Shown piece by piece: positions 1 to 8,463 of a DNA stretch of 64,000 nucleotides. The notes beneath the pieces are model-generated. The model was not told the DNA's origin, did no database searches, and saw only the letters and a list, made by a program, of their open reading frames with translations. This stretch comes from Microcoleus sp. bin48.metabat.b7b8b9.023 (GTDB lineage: Bacteria; Cyanobacteriota; Cyanobacteriia; Cyanobacteriales; Microcoleaceae). The stretch lies in NCBI RefSeq assembly GCF_013299185.1, contig NZ_JAAFKG010000022.1:39103-103102 (forward strand), written 5' to 3'. A program made the translations under genes and the position numbers. Each line of letters begins with the position of its first letter. The stretch's first letter is position 1.

Positions 1-626
1 GCTACGAATCCCCCAAACGGAAGTGAGCCGATCATTGCTAAGGATACAAGTGTTGGATCTATCTGTTTATTAAGAACTCCTAAAATAGCACTTTCTGCGG
101 CTTTACGAGTATAAGAGCGACACAGAACGTTTGCATTTTTCATGTATACGTCAATCAGATCCGATGCGTTATTTACAGAAATTAACTCAAGGTAGACACG
201 ATCTCCTGGATTCAATAGCTCAATAGTTAGATCTAGTTCACCATTCTGACGTTGTAACTCACTAATTTTTCCAAAACCAACTTTAGGTTCTGTCTTTAGG
301 CTGTAACCAACAATCTTTGCTTTATTGTCTATTCGGATTAAAACAGGTTGATTAGCAACTGCTTGGTTGCCAGAATTGAAAATCTCAAGATTGAATAAAA
401 ATACAGATGTTGTCTGTTCTCCTGAATATTTAACCTCTAATTCACTGCGAATGGTATCTGAAAATGTTAACAATGAAGAAGCATCGTTGATAACACAATC
501 GACTCGTTTAACTCTGCTGGTTTTTTTCCAGATGAAAATGGATACTGCTGCTGTTAGAACCGAGCCAACAACTGCACCAATAATTGCTGCAATAGTTGGG
601 TTTTCATACCAATTCATCTGTTGCAT
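1..626 (-). CDS. Membrane-anchored hypothetical protein, 3' end outside window
   Basis: An open frame on the minus strand runs from an ATG at 626 to the window edge with no stop, giving at least 208 residues. The N-terminus is short, then one hydrophobic segment at about residues 10-32 (IAAIIGAVVGSVLTAAVSIF core) is followed by a basic KKTSRVKR stretch, so the rest should lie in the cytoplasm. The remainder looks like a beta-rich domain (alternating V/I/L around residues 75-160). I do not recognise the family. It points away from the HTH gene at 837, so the two genes share the upstream region between 627 and 836. An ATG three codons downstream (617) is an equally possible start. The opposite-strand frame over 367-648 is rejected in favour of this one. 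Confidence 0.7.
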   Translation of the reverse strand, partial: MQQMNWYENPTIAAIIGAVVGSVLTAAVSIFIWKKTSRVKRVDCVINDASSLLTFSDTIRSELEVKYSGEQTTSVFLFNLEIFNSGNQAVANQPVLIRIDNKAKIVGYSLKTEPKVGFGKISELQRQNGELDLTIELLNPGDRVYLELISVNNASDLIDVYMKNANVLCRSYTRKAAESAILGVLNKQIDPTLVSLAMIGSLPFGGFV

Positions 627-710
627 AACTACTCATTCGATTGCATAAACATGAATGCCGAACATTTTAATATTCTCATAGTAGACTTTTAACGCAAAAA
701 CTCAAAGGCT

Positions 711-809
711 GAAAAAGTTGGAAAAAGTTGGATCTTTTTCAAGTTGTCACACACAATTAGCAAAAACGACCCAAAAAGTTGGGGAAAGTTGGAAAAAGTA
801 GGGTATACT
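711..809 (+). promoter_or_regulatory. Operator-like GAAAAAGTTGG repeats and -10 box
   Basis: Five close variants of GAAAAAGTTGG start near 711, 721, 772, 783 and 792, all in one orientation and partly spaced by about one helical turn. A TATACT hexamer at 804-809 could be the -10 box for the gene starting at 837. The copies seen are direct repeats, as expected for a site bound by several HTH units. Operator function is inferred. Confidence 0.45.
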
Positions 810-836
810 AACTGTAGTCATCTCATCTGCCCACCT

Positions 837-1364
837 ATGGAAATTCCTCAGATATTGCGATCGGTCGATGAAACTGTCTCGGCTAAGACAGGCAAACATT
901 TAAACGACTTGCAGCGGAGAATTATCGCGGGAATACTGAATCGTCAAAAGTATGCTGGGGTTGCAGAAACATACGGTTACAGCGATAAGCACGTTAAAAA
1001 AGTCAGTCACGAGCTTTTGCAAATGTTATCAGATATTTTTGGCGAACAGGTTAAAAAAAGTAATCTTGAATCTGTTTTAGAACGTCACATCAATGTAACT
1101 ATAAGCTTAGGCAATAAAAACACTGGAAACAAGAATAATGTCAATATAGGTTACATCAAAAATTGCCCCGATTCTTCCACTTTTACCCAAAATGAAAGTC
1201 AGACTGAAAATCCAGAAATCCAGGAGCAAAGCAATAATTATACTGCGCTCGCACTAAATGAAATAATTGATAAATTGCGTAAGTTTGGTTTGACGGACGA
1301 ACAAATTGCTGAAGCACTAAATCTACCAATGAATGAGGTCGATCGAGTACATTTAGAAGAGTGA
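837..1364 (+). CDS. Stand-alone HTH regulator with vMAP-type N-terminal domain
   Basis: The first 75 residues match the helix-turn-helix domain that in cyanobacteria usually sits at the N-terminus of large NTPase or vWA-MoxR-associated (vMAP) proteins: key stretches are TGKHLNDLQRRIIAGIL and YGYSDKHVKKVSHEL. Here it is not attached to an ATPase. A low-complexity Asn-rich middle follows, then a second short helix-turn-helix-like segment (LTDEQIAEALNLPMNEV) near the C-terminus. An upstream TTG at 744 keeps the frame open, but the ATG at 837 is preferred: it begins where the family domain begins and lies just after a plausible -10 box. The product is probably a DNA-binding regulator; its targets are unknown, with the repeats upstream of its own start the first candidate. 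Confidence 0.65.
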   Translation: MEIPQILRSVDETVSAKTGKHLNDLQRRIIAGILNRQKYAGVAETYGYSDKHVKKVSHELLQMLSDIFGEQVKKSNLESVLERHINVTISLGNKNTGNKNNVNIGYIKNCPDSSTFTQNESQTENPEIQEQSNNYTALALNEIIDKLRKFGLTDEQIAEALNLPMNEVDRVHLEE

Positions 1365-1648
1365 ATATAAAGTCCATCTAGGATATCCCTCGCTCTATGT
1401 TCGGAAGTTTATAAAGTTGGCGGTGGGGTAGTTTACCATTGTAAAAATATAAATTCGATAAAACCATCGGTATCAGTCAAAACTCGGCTTTGTGCCCGTG
1501 CAGGCAAAGATTACGGAAATACCTATATCAATATACGGGAACACCGATCGCCCTTCCCGCCCTTAACTCCCTACAATGACAACTATACGGGCAATCGAGC
1601 CATTGCCTTCACAGCAGTCATGTTTTTGAATTCAGGGAATTAAAATTT

Positions 1649-4264
1649 ATGCAACCAAATAATCCGAACCAATTTACAGAAAAAGCCTGGGAAGCCCTAG
1701 CCCGCACTCCAGAAGTTGTCAAAACAGCTCAGCAGCAGCAGCTAGAAAGCGAACATTTGATGAAGGCGTTGCTGGAACAAGAATCGGGACTCGCTAGCAG
1801 CTTATTTAACAAGGCGAAAGTGTCTGTAGCAAAATTGCGCGATCGCACTGACGAGTTTATCAGCCGCCAGCCCAAAATCTCTGGAAGCGGTGGCAACGTT
1901 TATCTCGGCCGTTCCCTGGATACCCTGCTAGACAGGGCTGAAGCTTATCGTAAAGAGTACGGTGATGAATTTATCTCGATCGAGCATTTGATCCTGGCTT
2001 ACGTTAAGGACGATCGCTTTGGCAAAAATTTACTGCAAGAATTTAAACTAGATGAAGCCAAGCTTAAAGACATCATCGCCCAAGTCCGGGGGAACAACAA
2101 AGTGACAGACCAAAATCCAGAAGGCAAATATGAAGCGCTGGAAAAATACGGCCGAGATTTGACAGAAGCGGCGCGTCAAGGCAAACTCGATCCGGTAATC
2201 GGACGAGATGACGAAATCCGCCGCACAATTCAAATTTTGAGCCGCCGCACCAAGAACAACCCCGTACTGATTGGGGAACCGGGAGTTGGCAAAACTGCGA
2301 TCGCCGAAGGACTCGCCCAGCGAATTATCACCGGAGATGTGCCACAATCTCTCAAAGACAGACAATTAATTAGCTTAGATATGGGCGCGTTAATTGCCGG
2401 TGCAAAATTCCGGGGAGAATTTGAAGAAAGGTTGAAAGCCGTGCTCAAAGAAGTTATGGATAGCAACGGCAAAGTCATCCTATTTATAGATGAAATTCAC
2501 ACCGTTGTCGGCGCCGGCGCCAGCCAAGGATCGATGGATGCTGGCAATTTGCTCAAACCGATGTTGGCGAGGGGTGAATTGCGCTGTATCGGCGCTACAA
2601 CTCTCGACGAATACCGCAAGTATCTCGAAAAAGATGCGGCCCTAGAACGCCGTTTTCAACAAGTTTATGTCGATCAGCCGACAGTTGAAGATACTGTCTC
2701 GATTTTGCGGGGTTTGAAAGAACGGTACGAAGTTCACCACGGTGTGAAAATTTCCGACAGCGCCCTAGTGGCCGCTGCTACTTTGTCTACTCGATATATT
2801 AGCGATCGCTTCCTTCCCGACAAGGCGATCGACTTAGTGGACGAAGCGGCGGCTAAACTCAAAATGGAGATTACCTCGAAACCGGAAGAACTAGACGAAA
2901 TCGATCGCAAAATTTTGCAGCTAGAAATGGAGAGACTATCCCTGCAAAAAGAAAGCAATGCGGCTTCGATCGAACGTTTGGAAAGACTGGAAAAAGACTT
3001 GGGAAACCTCAAGGAACAGCAAAGCGGTTTGAACGCTCAGTGGCAATCCGAAAAAGGTGTCATCGGCAGCATTCAAAAAATCAAAGAACAGATTGACAAG
3101 GTGAATATTGAGATTCAACAAGCTGAATTAAAATATGACCTCAACCGCGCTGCTGAGTTGAAATACGGCACTTTAACTCAATTGCAAAAACAATTGCAAG
3201 AAGCAGAAGCTCAACTTTCAGCAACTCAAACCACAGGTCAAACTTTGCTGCGGGAAGAAGTCACGGAATCTGACATTGCTGAGATTATTTCTAAGTGGAC
3301 GGGAATTCCGATTAGCAAGTTGGTTGAATCGGAAATGCAGAAACTCCTGCACTTGGAAGACGAACTCCACAAGCGCGTAATCGGACAAGATGAAGCGGTG
3401 ACGGCGGTTGCAGATGCAATTCAGCGATCGCGCGCGGGATTGTCGGATCCCAACCGCCCGGTGGCGAGTTTTATCTTCCTCGGCCCCACGGGCGTTGGTA
3501 AAACCGAGTTGGCGAAAGCATTAGCATCATACCTGTTTGACACCGAAGAGGCGATCGTCCGCATTGATATGTCGGAATACATGGAGAAACACGCAGTTTC
3601 GCGCTTAATTGGTGCGCCTCCGGGATACGTCGGCTACGACGAAGGCGGGCAATTAACTGAGGCTGTGCGCCGCCGTCCCTATTCGGTAATTCTATTCGAT
3701 GAAATCGAGAAAGCGCACCCGGATGTCTTCAACATCATGCTGCAAATTCTGGATGACGGCCGCGTTACGGATGCTCAAGGTCACACGGTTGACTTTAAGA
3801 ATTCTGTGATTATTATGACATCGAATGTCGGCTCTCAATACATTTTAGATGTGGCGGGAGATAACGAACAAATGCGGAGTCGGGTGATGGATGCGATGCG
3901 CGGAACTTTCCGCCCGGAATTCTTGAACCGGATTGATGAGATGATTATCTTCCACGGTTTGAGTAAGCCGGAATTGCGCCAAATCGTGCTGTTGCAAGTC
4001 AAGCGCTTGGAAAAACGTTTAGCCGATCGCAAAATGTCTCTGAAATTGTCGGAATCGGCGATCGACTTTTTAGCAGAAATTGGTTACGATCCGGTGTACG
4101 GTGCGCGCCCATTGAAGCGGGGAATCCAGCGCGAGTTGGAAACGCAAATGGCTAAGGGTATTTTGCGGGGAGATTTTGTTGACGGGGATACGATTTTTGT
4201 CGATATCGAGAATGAAAGGTTGGCTTTTAAAAGGTTGCCGGCGCAGTTGGTGACTGCTAAATAA
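1649..4264 (+). CDS. clpB: ATP-dependent disaggregase ClpB (ClpB1-like)
   Basis: Hsp100 chaperone that pulls polypeptides out of aggregates together with DnaK. The 871 residues show the full ClpB order: Clp N-domain (about 1-145), first AAA+ module with Walker A GEPGVGKT at 209-216 and [13 protein letters not shown] after it, a coiled-coil middle domain (about 410-535), second AAA+ module with Walker A GPTGVGKT at 612-619, and the C-terminal D2-small domain ([13 protein letters not shown]). Length and N-terminus ([17 protein letters not shown]) fit cyanobacterial ClpB1, the heat-inducible copy, better than the longer ClpB2; that paralogue call is from memory. An AGGGA motif precedes the ATG. 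I see no CIRCE inverted repeat upstream. A hairpin terminator follows. Confidence 0.97.
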   Translation: MQPNNPNQFTEKAWEALARTPEVVKTAQQQQLESEHLMKALLEQESGLASSLFNKAKVSVAKLRDRTDEFISRQPKISGSGGNVYLGRSLDTLLDRAEAYRKEYGDEFISIEHLILAYVKDDRFGKNLLQEFKLDEAKLKDIIAQVRGNNKVTDQNPEGKYEALEKYGRDLTEAARQGKLDPVIGRDDEIRRTIQILSRRTKNNPVLIGEPGVGKTAIAEGLAQRIITGDVPQSLKDRQLISLDMGALIAGAKFRGEFEERLKAVLKEVMDSNGKVILFIDEIHTVVGAGASQGSMDAGNLLKPMLARGELRCIGATTLDEYRKYLEKDAALERRFQQVYVDQPTVEDTVSILRGLKERYEVHHGVKISDSALVAAATLSTRYISDRFLPDKAIDLVDEAAAKLKMEITSKPEELDEIDRKILQLEMERLSLQKESNAASIERLERLEKDLGNLKEQQSGLNAQWQSEKGVIGSIQKIKEQIDKVNIEIQQAELKYDLNRAAELKYGTLTQLQKQLQEAEAQLSATQTTGQTLLREEVTESDIAEIISKWTGIPISKLVESEMQKLLHLEDELHKRVIGQDEAVTAVADAIQRSRAGLSDPNRPVASFIFLGPTGVGKTELAKALASYLFDTEEAIVRIDMSEYMEKHAVSRLIGAPPGYVGYDEGGQLTEAVRRRPYSVILFDEIEKAHPDVFNIMLQILDDGRVTDAQGHTVDFKNSVIIMTSNVGSQYILDVAGDNEQMRSRVMDAMRGTFRPEFLNRIDEMIIFHGLSKPELRQIVLLQVKRLEKRLADRKMSLKLSESAIDFLAEIGYDPVYGARPLKRGIQRELETQMAKGILRGDFVDGDTIFVDIENERLAFKRLPAQLVTAK

Positions 4265-4273
4265 TCTTAGTAG

Positions 4274-4300
4274 GGTGGGCTGCGGCTCACCTTTTTTTTT
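4274..4300 (+). terminator. Rho-independent terminator after clpB
   Basis: A 7-bp stem (GGTGGGC / GCTCACC, one G-T wobble) with a four-base TGCG loop is followed directly by nine T residues. It starts 10 bases after the clpB stop codon. Confidence 0.85.
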
Positions 4301-4382
4301 GACGGGCGATCGATCTTTTTTTAACCGCAGATGTGGGCTGATAGACGCGAATGGACGCGGATGGGATTGGGGGCGATCGTGC

Positions 4383-4559
4383 TTAAGTGCGATCGCCTTC
4401 TGATTTATCTTTTTTCTGCTCTTGACGCTCTCGAACAGATTTTGTCAACAGATACGTGGCTAAACTGCTAACGGATCTGCTGTCTTCTTCTGCCCATTCT
4501 TCGAGAGCTTTTTGAATTTCTTCTGGCAGATATGCGGTAACTCTTCCCCGTGAAGCCAT
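4383..4559 (-). CDS. Ribbon-helix-helix protein, copy 2 of tandem pair
   Basis: A 58-residue protein with the compact pattern of an RHH (MetJ/Arc) DNA-binding fold: a short beta strand (GRVTAYLPEEIQKALEEWA) then two helices. It ends in a charged tail (RERQEQKKDKSEGDRT). The reading frame extends upstream to 4703, but the ATG at 4559 is chosen because the protein from there aligns end to end with its neighbour at 4615-4791, which is also exactly 58 residues. Such proteins often act as antitoxins or small repressors; no toxin gene is visible beside it. Repressor or antitoxin role is inferred. Confidence 0.6.
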   Translation of the reverse strand: MASRGRVTAYLPEEIQKALEEWAEEDSRSVSSLATYLLTKSVRERQEQKKDKSEGDRT

Positions 4560-4614
4560 TCGTTGTACTCCTAAACATCTCAAAACAGTCCACCTTACGC
4601 TGTGCCAATCCCGC

Positions 4615-4791
4615 TTAAGGGCGATCGCTCTTAGATTCTTCCTTTTTTTGCTCTTGGCGATCTCTGACTGCTTTAGCTGCCACGTGGGATAGAAGGTTGG
4701 CAAGGGTTCTATCTTCTTCTTCAGCCCATTCGGACAAGGCTTGATGAACCTCTTCTGGCAATGTAACGGTGACTCGCATACGTGAAGGCAT
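4615..4791 (-). CDS. Ribbon-helix-helix protein, copy 1 of tandem pair
   Basis: A 58-residue RHH-type protein whose N-terminal strand reads MRVTVTLPEEVHQALSEWA. It is a clear paralogue of the protein at 4383-4559: same length, same order, near-identical ARG/GLU-rich C-terminal half (RDRQEQKKEESKSDRP). The two genes are co-directional, 55 bp apart, and probably co-transcribed. In-frame ATG codons also exist at 4800 and 4833, but only the start at 4791 aligns with the paralogue. No toxin-like partner follows; the next gene upstream diverges. Confidence 0.6.
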   Translation of the reverse strand: MPSRMRVTVTLPEEVHQALSEWAEEEDRTLANLLSHVAAKAVRDRQEQKKEESKSDRP

Positions 4792-4911
4792 TGAAGGCAT
4801 TGGCTGACATAGATTTACTGCAACTGTCTTCAATTTTACACTCTCACGTCATTAGATAAATATTTGTGTCATTTGATGTTAAAAACATCGATTTATGCTA
4901 TAAGTGAATAT

Positions 4912-4973
4912 AGGGTTAAAACCCTAAAACGTCAGAAGCCAGCCCCTAAACTGTCCAAGGTTCCGGGCTGGCT
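4912..4973. promoter_or_regulatory. Two inverted repeats upstream of 5007 gene
   Basis: An AGGGTT-AA-AACCCT inverted repeat (4912-4925) is followed by a perfect AGCCAGCC / GGCTGGCT pair (4937-4944 and 4966-4973) with a 21-base loop. They lie between the divergent RHH genes and the small gene at 5007. The first could be an RHH operator; the second could form a leader hairpin. Both roles are guesses from position. Confidence 0.35.
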
Positions 4974-5006
4974 CTGGCTCCAAAAATATCAATGGAGATG
5001 AGTTCT

Positions 5007-5243
5007 ATGTTGACATACAAAGACCGCTTGTGTTGTTGGGCGATCGCCCGTTTGTTACCCTCTGGGCAATGGATAATTGTTGCCCGCTGCCGCAGTCGCT
5101 CCGATGCAGAGGGGCATTTTCAGTTTTTGCGTCAAACTATACCCCACGTTAAGTTTGAGGTTGTGTTCGATTTAAAGGGGGAAAGCAATCGTTTGGAGGC
5201 ATTGTGCGATCGGCTTTCCAATGTCCTCACTAGCGCGTTGTAG
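5007..5243 (+). CDS. Small hypothetical protein
   Basis: A 78-residue basic protein (MLTYKDRLCCWAIARLLPSGQWIIVARC...). It resembles short conserved cyanobacterial proteins of unknown role, with a pattern of aromatic and Arg residues followed by a helical C-terminus (NRLEALCDRLSNVL). The start at 5007 is preferred over the ATG at 4992 because GGAG at 4994-4997 lies at a good ribosome-binding distance. No function can be assigned. Confidence 0.5.
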   Translation: MLTYKDRLCCWAIARLLPSGQWIIVARCRSRSDAEGHFQFLRQTIPHVKFEVVFDLKGESNRLEALCDRLSNVLTSAL

Positions 5244-5349
5244 ATTTTAATTTTCGCGACGGTTTATGTTTGGCGATCGCTCTTTTGGTGAATAAGGGCG
5301 ATCGCTTATAACCTTGACAAATATTATACTTTATGATAAATCGTAAATT

Positions 5350-5700
5350 ATGACGATTCCCTCAGAAATTAACGCTCTCATTGAGCAATTAAATCAGCAG
5401 CTAAACCAGATTGAGCAGGAAGCAACAGAAGGATTAGTTTTGGCTAGAGCCATCATCCAGCGTTTTCCGAATAATGACGCACTAACTCAGATGTTAGCTT
5501 TTTTGAATAGCGCTAGATTTTATGCCGACAGCGAACGCAGCAGGATTCAAACTATTGTTGAAACTCTATCGCAATCAAATCAGACAACAGGCGAAGAAAT
5601 TCAGGAAGCAGGAGAAGACTTGTCAGCAAAGCTAGGTCGAATTTTGGAAACTAAGATGAGAGTTATCGGTGCAAAAAATCGTTTGGAGAATTTACAATGA
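5350..5700 (+). CDS. Helical hypothetical protein
   Basis: A 116-residue protein predicted to be almost entirely alpha-helical, with heptad-like Leu/Ile spacing (INALIEQLNQQLNQIEQEA at the N-terminus) and many Glu/Gln residues. I do not recognise it. Its stop overlaps the start of the next small gene in an ATGA junction at 5697-5700, so the two are likely translated together, like many toxin-antitoxin or chaperone-like small pairs. That comparison is only by layout. Confidence 0.55.
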   Translation: MTIPSEINALIEQLNQQLNQIEQEATEGLVLARAIIQRFPNNDALTQMLAFLNSARFYADSERSRIQTIVETLSQSNQTTGEEIQEAGEDLSAKLGRILETKMRVIGAKNRLENLQ

Positions 5701-5867
5701 AACAAGCAGAAATGACCGAACAGCAAAAAGCTATCCTCGATGAAATTCGCGAACTTGCCATCATCGGCGAACAGCAAATTAAACAAGCTCTTGAGGAATC
5801 AGCAACAATAGACGAAAAGTGGCGGCGGAAAGCAGATGCTAAACGCGCTGCGGCACAAAAGCTATAA
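5697..5867 (+). CDS. Small helical protein, coupled to upstream gene
   Basis: A 56-residue open frame starting at ATG 5697, overlapping the previous stop by ATGA. The protein (MKQAEMTEQQKAILDEIREL at its N-terminus) is charged and helical and ends in a very basic stretch (KWRRKADAKRAAAQKL). Overlapping start and codon use like its neighbour support it as real. Function unknown. Confidence 0.5.
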   Translation: MKQAEMTEQQKAILDEIRELAIIGEQQIKQALEESATIDEKWRRKADAKRAAAQKL

Positions 5868-5986
5868 GTTTGAGTAGATGTGAAGAGTTGCGATCGCTAA
5901 TACAAGCGATCGCCTTTTGGGAGCACATCATCTCCGAATTATCGGAACAGCACTCAATGAACCCTGGGTTGTGGTAAAATGCTCGT

Positions 5987-6550
5987 ATGTACAGTGCTTC
6001 TTCGTTACTTAAAAATATGCGATCGCAACTAGAACAAATTACACTTCAAGACAGAAATGCCGCTGAAATGGAAATCCGCGACAAGCAGCAGCAAATTAAT
6101 TACGATACGAGAGAGTATCCACTCGAAATACTCGTTCAAAAATACATGGAAGGAATTAACGATGATACTAATAAATTGTTTATTCCCGACTACCAACGTG
6201 AACTTGTTTGGGATGACACCAGGCAATCAAAGTTTATCGAATCAGTAATTTGGGGGCTGCCAATACCTTATCTATTCGTTGTTGATATCGGTCATGATGA
6301 AAATGATGAACCACGTTTAGAGATTGTAGACGGTGCACAACGCATTCTTACCATAACTAGATTTGTCAACAACGAATTAATCTTAAGTGGACTCAAAAAA
6401 TTAGAGCAGTTAAATGGATTTAAGTTTGCTGATTTACTCCTACATCGCCAGAGAAACTTCAACCGAAAGACAGTTCGGGTAATCCAATTAACTAAGGCTG
6501 CAAATGAGGAAGTCAGAAGAGATTTATTTGAACGCATACAATCATTTTAA
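5987..6550 (+). CDS. DUF262 (GmrSD-type) protein, C-terminally truncated
   Basis: The N-terminal DUF262 domain of the ParB/Srx-like superfamily found in GmrSD restriction enzymes and related conflict systems. Seen motifs: IPDYQRELVWDDTRQSKFIE, then GLPIPYLFV, then LEIVDGAQRILTI (the usual form has DGQQR). In full-length relatives the segment RRDLFERI is followed by about 180 more residues; here it ends three residues later (QSF, stop), and only 113 bp separate the stop from the HEPN gene. A deletion or premature stop has removed the second half. Family members use this domain to bind or hydrolyse NTPs and to control a partner nuclease; whether this 187-residue remnant still works is doubtful. 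Confidence 0.75.
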   Translation: MYSASSLLKNMRSQLEQITLQDRNAAEMEIRDKQQQINYDTREYPLEILVQKYMEGINDDTNKLFIPDYQRELVWDDTRQSKFIESVIWGLPIPYLFVVDIGHDENDEPRLEIVDGAQRILTITRFVNNELILSGLKKLEQLNGFKFADLLLHRQRNFNRKTVRVIQLTKAANEEVRRDLFERIQSF

Positions 6551-6663
6551 TGGCGATATAAATACACTTTACAGACTGTATAAAATCTGATGCAACCTGT
6601 TTAACAAATAAATAAAATAGTTGCACGTGTTGAATCTTTGGGAAATTAACTGCTCTGTCATTC

Positions 6664-7356
6664 ATGAATACTGTATTTTTAGATTTTCATACACGCGCCC
6701 AAGAAGTGAATGATTACTTCCTTTTTATCGAGAGCTTGGACAAACAGACAACGAAGTTAGCTTTACTCGATACTACCGGCAAATACCAAATTCAAAGCAT
6801 CGATCTAGAGTTAGCGAAAACGCTCAAAGCAAATGGTTTTTTGTTACTGTATAACTTAATTGAATCCACTATGAGAAATGCGATCGAATCCATATTTGAG
6901 GAATTCAAAAATAAAGCAGTCACTTTTGACCAACTCAAACCCGAGATTAAACTGATTGTCCTCCAAAATCTTAAAAATCGTTCTCCTAAGAAAATTTATT
7001 TAACAATTAACCAACTCTCTACTGATATCATCACAGCTACATTTGAACGTGAAGAACTGTTTTCAGGAAATGTGGATGCTAGATTAATTAAAGAAATAGC
7101 AGACAAATACGGCTTTTCATATAAAACAGACTTTGCTAAAACAAAAAACGGGCAAAATCTTGTTGTGATTAAAAGTAATAGAAATGACTTAGCGCACGGC
7201 ATTAAGTCTTTTGAGGAAGTTGGGCGAGATAAGACAATTAAGCAACTATTAGAAATGAAGGAAGAAGTCGTAGGGTATTTGACGCAAATACTGGAAAATA
7301 TAAGAGATTATCTTGACAATCAAGAGTATTTGGACGTAAATACAAATAATCCTTAA
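6664..7356 (+). CDS. MAE_28990/MAE_18760-type HEPN nuclease
   Basis: A 230-residue all-helical protein with the HEPN signature RNDLAH (Arg-x4-His, nucleotides about 7180-7200), the catalytic dyad of HEPN RNases. The stretch NGFLLLYNLIESTMRNAIES near residue 60 and the C-terminal helix (KEEVVGYLTQILENI) match the family named after two Microcystis proteins, as I recall it. This family commonly follows a DUF262 gene, which is the case here, so the pair was probably a toxin/defence unit in which DUF262 senses and HEPN cleaves RNA. The effector is intact while its partner is truncated. Confidence 0.75.
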   Translation: MNTVFLDFHTRAQEVNDYFLFIESLDKQTTKLALLDTTGKYQIQSIDLELAKTLKANGFLLLYNLIESTMRNAIESIFEEFKNKAVTFDQLKPEIKLIVLQNLKNRSPKKIYLTINQLSTDIITATFEREELFSGNVDARLIKEIADKYGFSYKTDFAKTKNGQNLVVIKSNRNDLAHGIKSFEEVGRDKTIKQLLEMKEEVVGYLTQILENIRDYLDNQEYLDVNTNNP

Positions 7357-7366
7357 TTTTAGGCTA

Positions 7367-7515
7367 AGAAACCGGGTTTCTAGAGTAATTTTGGTTGGGT
7401 GGCGACATATCTCATAAGAAACCAGGTTTCTGGGAATGATGGGAGGGGTAAGAAACCGGGTTTCTAGGGTAATTTTGGTTGGGTGGCGACATATCTCGGA
7501 AGAAACCCGGTTTCT
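7367..7515. repeat. Four AGAAACCGGGTTTCT palindromes in two 84-bp units
   Basis: The 15-bp palindrome occurs at 7367, 7417 (one base changed), 7451 and 7501. The block from 7367 is repeated almost exactly from 7451, including the spacer GGTTGGGTGGCGACATAT. It lies between convergent genes and could also terminate transcription from both sides. The same core, as AAACCCGGTTT, forms the terminators at 21571 and 44399. Confidence 0.8.
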
Positions 7516-7531
7516 AGGAATGATGCGAAGG

Positions 7532-8194
7532 CTACTTCCGCACCATCACTGACTTAATTACAGCATTGGTTTGATACTTGTTAGTCTCAAAAAATCCGCC
7601 TTTACCCGCGCCGTAAACCCCTGCAAATTGTTTCCCATCAGCCTTGGGAACAAACAAGAACTTTTTGCTGGGTTGGTTGGCAAAAACTACATTTTCTCTC
7701 GATTCATTATCCACATTATAAGATAAAGTAGTCTTGCCGTAAATTGCCTCTGCTTGTTTTAAGGTCATTCCTGGCCCGACGCCTTGAGCTGTTTTATAAT
7801 TGGGATTGTCTGTCATCAAAAGTTCGATCGCATCCGCATCTTTGAGCTTTGTACCCGCAGCGTAGATAATCCGATACTGCACTTTTCCCGATCGACTAAC
7901 CGTCACTGCATCAAAGTCTACCATAAAAGGAGACTCTACCTTAAACTGGGCGGTGGAACCTAGAGCCTGCTTGAGTTGTCCGAAAGTCATGCCGATTTTT
8001 GCTTCGCCAATTGTGCGATCGCCAATTGCTACACTTCCAGAGGAAGGTTTTACAGCAGCATTGGCTATTTCCCCTCGGGTATTTGCACCCGCGCGCGCCA
8101 CAGCGACACCCGGATTTGATATTGCTCCCAGATAAGAGCCGATCGCCAATAAAACAGCTATCATCGATCCAGACAAAACTTTAAGATTCAACAT
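7532..8194 (-). CDS. Exported hypothetical protein
   Basis: A 220-residue protein with a clear signal peptide (hydrophobic segment about residues 8-26, then small residues before GVAVARAGANT). The mature part carries two related segments, IGMTFGQLKQALG near residue 67 and VGPGMTLKQAEAIYG near residue 139, suggesting an internally duplicated fold of the kind where a small helix follows each Gly-Met turn. GGAG lies eight bases before the ATG. I know similar periplasmic proteins of unknown role from cyanobacteria but cannot name a function. Confidence 0.7.
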   Translation of the reverse strand: MLNLKVLSGSMIAVLLAIGSYLGAISNPGVAVARAGANTRGEIANAAVKPSSGSVAIGDRTIGEAKIGMTFGQLKQALGSTAQFKVESPFMVDFDAVTVSRSGKVQYRIIYAAGTKLKDADAIELLMTDNPNYKTAQGVGPGMTLKQAEAIYGKTTLSYNVDNESRENVVFANQPSKKFLFVPKADGKQFAGVYGAGKGGFFETNKYQTNAVIKSVMVRK

Positions 8195-8381
8195 GACTAA
8201 TTCTCCTAGATTTCAAATGCGACTATCTACCCGCATCTTTTGGAGTATCCTGGGCATCACCTTGCTAGTTTGGATTCTCAGAGGTGTTGGCCTCTTGACA
8301 TTCATTCCCGGTGTTGTTATTTGGATACTGGTTTTACTTTCTTTTGTTGCAGGTATACTAAGCACTTTACTCCGCCGGTAA
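8193..8381 (+). CDS. Small one- or two-helix membrane protein
   Basis: A 62-residue protein dominated by two hydrophobic stretches (FWSILGITLLVWILRGVGLL and TFIPGVVIWILVLLSFVAGI) with Arg at both ends. The first ATG (8193) shares the CATG palindrome with the start codon of the divergent exported protein, so both start codons overlap on opposite strands. A second in-frame ATG at 8217 (MRLSTRIFWS) avoids that overlap and is perhaps the true start, but neither has an obvious ribosome-binding site. Function unknown. Confidence 0.5.
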   Translation: MTNSPRFQMRLSTRIFWSILGITLLVWILRGVGLLTFIPGVVIWILVLLSFVAGILSTLLRR

Positions 8382-8463
8382 TTTGGTATCCGGTAATTAA
8401 TAATAGTCAGTTGGCAGTTGACAGTTGTTATTCAATGCCCAATTCTCAATGCCCAATGCCCAA

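Noticed and set aside
367..648. Plus-strand open frame of 93 codons
   Set aside because: It lies antisense to a longer minus-strand frame with a clean membrane segment and no stop to the window edge, which explains the region better.
1378..1648. CIRCE heat-shock operator before clpB
   Set aside because: I looked for TTAGCACTC-N9-GAGTGCTAA and found none; only a possible TACAAT box at 1572.
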